Below, piece after piece: positions 13,562 through 15,851 of a stretch of 15,851 bases of DNA. The translations under genes were made by a program, and so were the position numbers. The stretch is from Baffinella frigidus. Lineage: Eukaryota > Cryptophyceae > Cryptomonadales > Baffinellaceae. Where the stretch lies: positions 81,151-97,001 of the forward strand of contig MU647392.1 in the NCBI GenBank assembly GCA_026770585.1, written 5' to 3'. Each line of letters starts with the position of its first letter. The first letter of the stretch is position 1. The notes beneath the pieces are model-generated. The model was not told where the DNA came from and did no database searches. It saw only the letters and a list, made by a program, of their open reading frames with translations.

Positions 13562-13735
13562 CTTTTGGAATCGATTTTTCAAATTGCATGGCGTGAGAGC
13601 TCAAGGCTTGTGACGTACCTTGGCGATTCTTCTCGAAAGCGGAAGCGAAAGATCGGGCGGGACGGCGCTCCCTCGCGCGCCCTTGTGGCCGACTACGCGT
13701 CGGTGGATCTGGTTGAGTCGCTGCTCTTTCCAGTT
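13562..13735 (+). pseudogene. Coding-like region upstream of the 14-kb open frame (first frame)
   Basis: This frame opens after TGA at 13559 and reads SSRLVTYLGDSSRKRKRKIG, then ALVADYASVDLVESLLFP. It is basic and then helical, and looks protein-like up to about 13730. Beyond that point this frame becomes Gly/Ser/Pro-rich, while frame +1 becomes protein-like (next entry). CTGCTCTTTCCAG at 13721-13733 looks like an acceptor and could instead mark an exon start. No ATG is present at the beginning and the family is not recognised. The KRKRK stretch would be a plausible nuclear localisation signal if expressed. Confidence 0.3.
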
Positions 13736-14205
13736 TGGGCTTCGACTGGTCACGGCCCTGGACAGGGTTCAAGTCCCAGCGAGAATTGCTGACTCAGCAC
13801 GCGTTGGAACAATTGCGAGTGAAGATGAGTGTTATCTCGGATGCCGAGGCCCGGGAAATGTGGAGCTATGGGCGAGTCAAGCGGACGACGCCGCCAGAGG
13901 AACAGCACGGAATGCAAGGAATCCGAGACCTGCCGCAGAAGATTGAGGTTGAGGATCGAGCGTGGTCGGAGCAGGGGGCGGGGGGGGTGAGCAAACAGCT
14001 GTACAACATCGCGGTGCGCGCCGGAAGCCCGACCGTCCCGCACCCGCCCTCCCCGTTCGCGAACGCGAGGCACGATGCGCCGGACGAGAGCCACCCGCCC
14101 TCCATCGCTGATGGATACACCCAGTGGGGAGCGATGCCTGTTCGTCCTGGCGACGGCGCGCTGCCCGGCCGTGACAGCCAGCACGCGCATGAGCAAGGTA
14201 ATTAA
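13717..14205 (+). CDS. Unrecognised protein fragment, best coding candidate of the window
   Basis: The frame is open from TGA at 13714 to TAA at 14203-14205, about 162 codons in GC-rich sequence. It reads LGFDWSRPWTGFKSQRELL, QHALEQLRVKMSVISDAEAR, EMWSYGRVKRTTPPEE, and later EVEDRAWSEQGAGGVSKQLY, followed by a Pro/His-rich low-complexity tail. The first 100 residues have normal composition with heptad-like helical stretches. No signal peptide or membrane span is seen. The first ATG in frame (13825) is internal, so a start upstream or an acceptor at CTTTCCAG (13733) is more likely. GAGCAAG/GTAATT at 14194-14206 could be a donor. A minus-strand frame (13750-14349) is also open but is Arg/Pro-rich and probably a GC-rich shadow. 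Confidence 0.4.
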   Translation, partial: VAALSSLGFDWSRPWTGFKSQRELLTQHALEQLRVKMSVISDAEAREMWSYGRVKRTTPPEEQHGMQGIRDLPQKIEVEDRAWSEQGAGGVSKQLYNIAVRAGSPTVPHPPSPFANARHDAPDESHPPSIADGYTQWGAMPVRPGDGALPGRDSQHAHEQGN

Positions 14206-14302
14206 TGCGACGCCCTCCGGGCGAGCAGTAGCATCGACACCCCGATGGGGGGTGTCCGGAACCGGCTGGATTGGGGATCGTCTTGTGCTTCCTTGCACGG
14301 GA

Positions 14303-14494
14303 CCACCAACCCTCACGGCCTGGGCAAATCGATGATTTTTTGGAGGCATTTTACCCTTAGAGGCCGTCGGATTCCGACGTCGGTTGTTTTTAAAACTCCC
14401 AAATCTCGATCACACCAAAGGTTTTTGGAGTTTTAAAACTGCTTTGCACAAAAGTCGAAATTCGACGATTTGCCCCGGCTGTGAGGGTTGGTGG
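14303..14494. mobile_element. MITE family 9, copy 2
   Basis: CCACCAACCCTCACGG at 14303-14318 mirrors the right end GTGAGGGTTGGTGG, with GGGCAAATCG/CGATTTGCCC pairing further in. It has the same termini as 11832-12002 but a different 150-bp interior that contains its own inverted pair (TTTTAAAACTCC against GGAGTTTTAAAA). GA flanks both sides, consistent with a 2-bp target duplication. Confidence 0.8.
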
Positions 14495-14744
14495 GATGAT
14501 TGCTGGAGGCCAGACAGAGGGATCTCGCTCTGCCTCACTCGGGTTGGCGGACTTTTCTCAAGTTGACATGCTGGGTGTGCGGTAAAAATCCGTCAACTTT
14601 GCAGCGAAAACGAGCCCGGGCCCAAATTGGTGAGCCGAAATAGACTGAGACAGAGATAGACCGTGTTTTTCCCGTCGCCTTGCCTTCTCTCAGTCTAAGG
14701 ATGCTTGTGTCAGCTTGTCCTACTGGACGAGACACTAGTTCCCG
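14495..14744. other. Unassigned sequence with one hairpin
   Basis: TAGACTGAGA at 14641-14650 pairs exactly with TCTCAGTCTA at 14688-14697. No gene was recognised. Confidence 0.45.
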
Positions 14745-14860
14745 TATCTACCCTCCGGGGTGGTAGCGGGCTGCTTGCGCCCTCTGGTCTCAACGCATCT
14801 CTCCCCCTAGCGTGAGGCGGTCGTGTTTGTCAACTTATTAACCCCCGCCTTTCCCCTCCC
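14745..14860 (+). repeat. Dispersed repeat R, long copy 2
   Basis: The hairpin CTACCCTCCGGGGTGGTAG is followed by CGGGCTGCTTGCGCCCTCTG, then GGCGGTCGTGTTTGTCAAC and a pyrimidine-rich tail, in the same order as 6047-6190. Partial copies are at 844-867 (inverted) and 7265-7345. Confidence 0.65.
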
Positions 14861-14863
14861 CTT

Positions 14864-14902
14864 GTGGGTGCGTGCACGTCAGCCTAACAGCCCCTCCCGC
14901 AA
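14864..14902 (+). repeat. Telomere-adjacent 40-bp repeat, copy 1
   Basis: GTGGGTGCGTGCACGT, then CCTAACAGCCCCTCCC, is repeated at 15406-15445. In both places it lies directly upstream of a CCCTAAA array, so it is a duplicated junction sequence. Confidence 0.75.
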
Positions 14903-14908
14903 CAGCCA

Positions 14909-14955
14909 TGCACCCTAAACCCCACACCCCAAACCCCGAACCCCAAACCCTAAAC
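14909..14955 (-). repeat. Short telomeric patch, CCCTAAA orientation
   Basis: Six or seven degenerate units (CCCTAAA, CCCCACA, CCCCGAA) follow the 40-bp junction repeat. Confidence 0.8.
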
Positions 14956-15281
14956 ATGAAGAATGAGCTCATGACGTCGAAGCACAGACCCTACACCCCA
15001 GGTCCGAAACAGACGCACCCTTCCCCCCCTTCTCGCTCCACACCACGCCAGAGTGATGGAGGGGGTTCATTTTTTTAAACCGTGTCAGGACACGGTTGTT
15101 GACTTCTGAAAATCACTGCCTTGAAGAGGAATCGACTTTTGGCGACCCCTTCCAAGACTCTGGGGTGGCACCAACATCACCCCGGGCTTCTCTCTGTCCA
15201 AGGACTCGCTCAGCCTGAGTAGGGTCGCAGAGTTTTGGGTCTCTCAATTCTCGGCTTGAGAGGAATAGGGGGAGACTAGTT
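14956..15281. other. Unassigned sequence with a T7-hairpin
   Basis: AACCGTGTC-AG-GACACGGTT (15078-15097) is an exact 9-bp stem preceded by a run of T. A fragment resembling the family 8 MITE end (CAGCCTGAGTAGG) is at about 15213. No gene was recognised. Confidence 0.45.
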
Positions 15282-15389
15282 CTGCCTGAGTAAAACTGCG
15301 ATCGCGATTCAAGACATTTAGAGCATACACTCCAGTACAAAAGGGCACCCGCACCACGTTTATGGCGAGACCAGTTTTCACGCAGGCAG
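15282..15389. mobile_element. MITE family 8, copy 2
   Basis: CTGCCTGAGTAAAACTG mirrors CAGTTTTCACGCAGGCAG. The right subterminal TTTATGGCGAG is shared with the copy at 9967-10076. The 108-bp length also agrees. Confidence 0.8.
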
Positions 15390-15405
15390 AGCCAGCAGGA
15401 TGCGT

Positions 15406-15445
15406 GTGGGTGCGTGCACGTAACCCTAACAGCCCCTCCCTGCAA
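15406..15445 (+). repeat. Telomere-adjacent 40-bp repeat, copy 2
   Basis: It matches 14864-14902, with AACCCTAAC replacing CAGCCTAAC in the middle, and runs straight into the last CCCTAAA array. Confidence 0.75.
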
Positions 15446-15800
15446 ACCCTAAACCCGAAACTCTCAACCCTGAACCCTAAACCCTAAACCCTAAACCCTA
15501 AACCCTAAACCCTAAACCCAGGAGACGCGCCTTTCGCTTCCCACAGCAACATCACCCCGCGCGGTAAACCCTAACCCTACACCCTAAACCCTAAAACCTA
15601 AACCCTAAACCCTACACCCCAACCCCCCACCTAAACCCTAAACCCTAAACCCTAAACCCTAAACCCTAAACCCTACACCCTAAACCCTAAACCCTAAACC
15701 CCACACCCTCAACCCCACACCCTAAACCCCACACCCTAAACCCTCAACCCTAAACCCTGCACTCTCAACCCTAAACCCTCAACCCTAACCCCTAAACCCC
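15446..15800 (-). repeat. Telomere-type array, CCCTAAA orientation
   Basis: Mostly clean CCCTAAA at 15460-15519 and 15590-15700, degrading to CCCCACA and CCCTCAA variants toward the right. A non-telomeric island of about 45 bp lies at 15520-15565. The window ends in C-rich sequence after AAACCAGGCTCCGGCCCAG, whose start resembles AAACCAGGTTCTGGATCAG at the right edge of the 3877-5155 array. Confidence 0.9.
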
Positions 15801-15851
15801 AAACCAGGCTCCGGCCCAGTCCTCAAACACCCCCCCTCCCCCAACCCCTCC

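Noticed and set aside
13755-13790. tRNA-like B box, GGGTTCAAGTCCC
   Set aside because: No matching acceptor stem or convincing A box was found upstream, and the T-stem has a mismatch; a chance or coding sequence is more likely.
13750-14349. Minus-strand 199-codon open frame
   Set aside because: It is Arg/Pro-rich, overlaps a better plus-strand frame, crosses a MITE end and has no ATG-supported start, so it is probably a GC-rich shadow.
15071-15097. Bacterial-type intrinsic terminator (hairpin next to a T run)
   Set aside because: The T run lies before the stem on the plus strand, no A/T run fits a terminator for a neighbouring gene, and the sequence is eukaryotic.
15446-15851. True chromosome end at the right edge
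   Set aside because: The CCCTAAA orientation is wrong for a right-hand terminus on this strand, the array is degenerate, and non-telomeric C-rich sequence follows.

Overview
This window looks like nuclear DNA of a eukaryotic microalga or related protist. It is repeat-rich, gene-poor and subtelomere-like. The evidence is: long degenerate arrays of the Arabidopsis-type telomere heptamer (CCCTAAA/TTTAGGG) in both orientations; many short inverted-repeat elements of MITE type; long CT/CA/GATA microsatellites; coding fragments that read best as spliced exons (GT...AG boundaries, a CTAAC-like branch site); and a cysteine-rich CxxC...GSFKDAAG...CxxC repeat protein of the ephrin-receptor-like/GCC2-GCC3 type that is abundant in cryptophytes, chromerids, dinoflagellates and stramenopiles. 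I cannot name the species. I see no bacterial operon, rRNA, convincing tRNA, CRISPR array or complete gene.

Layout. 1-668: unremarkable sequence with one small hairpin. 669-1018: two inverted-repeat elements. 1019-1815: the most striking structure, an inverted duplication in which two truncated copies of the cysteine-rich gene face away from each other across TTTAGGG...80 bp...CCCTAAA, the geometry of a head-to-head telomere fusion. 2083-3255: three more inverted-repeat elements, the last with arms of about 80-90 bp. 3261-3870: coding-like sequence broken by frame changes. 3877-5155: a large degenerate CCCTAAA array. 5163-5470: an exon-like fragment with a frame shift. 5560-6560: anonymous sequence bounded by a dispersed repeat and a short telomeric patch. 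6718-7224: three MITEs. 7394-8950: nested tandem and dispersed repeats (CT/CA microsatellites punctuated by a GCCCCTAGGGGGC module, and 17- and 22-bp repeats). 8982-9556: three foldback elements. 9613-9866: TTTAGGG array. 9967-10076: MITE. 10433-10960 (minus strand): a duplicated short exon encoding a hydrophobic segment, set in CT/GATA microsatellite introns. 11058-12060: MITEs and short repeats, one MITE with a recognisable related unfilled site nearby. 12091-12295: ATCT/ATCC satellite. 12340-12765: TTTAGGG array. 13357-13476: 40-bp tandem repeat. 13562-14205: the best remaining coding candidate, which changes frame once. 14303-14494 and 15282-15389: MITEs. 15447-15800: final CCCTAAA array.

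The parts do not form a pathway. They tell a history: chromosome ends or internal telomeric tracts joined in both orientations, gene fragments cut off at telomere repeats, and repeated invasion by at least ten non-autonomous foldback families. Several families with different terminal repeats share the same palindromic core (CCTACnGTAGG plus TCCTAGG). No transposase was seen, so any mobilising enzyme must be encoded elsewhere. Positions were read by eye and may be off by a few bases.
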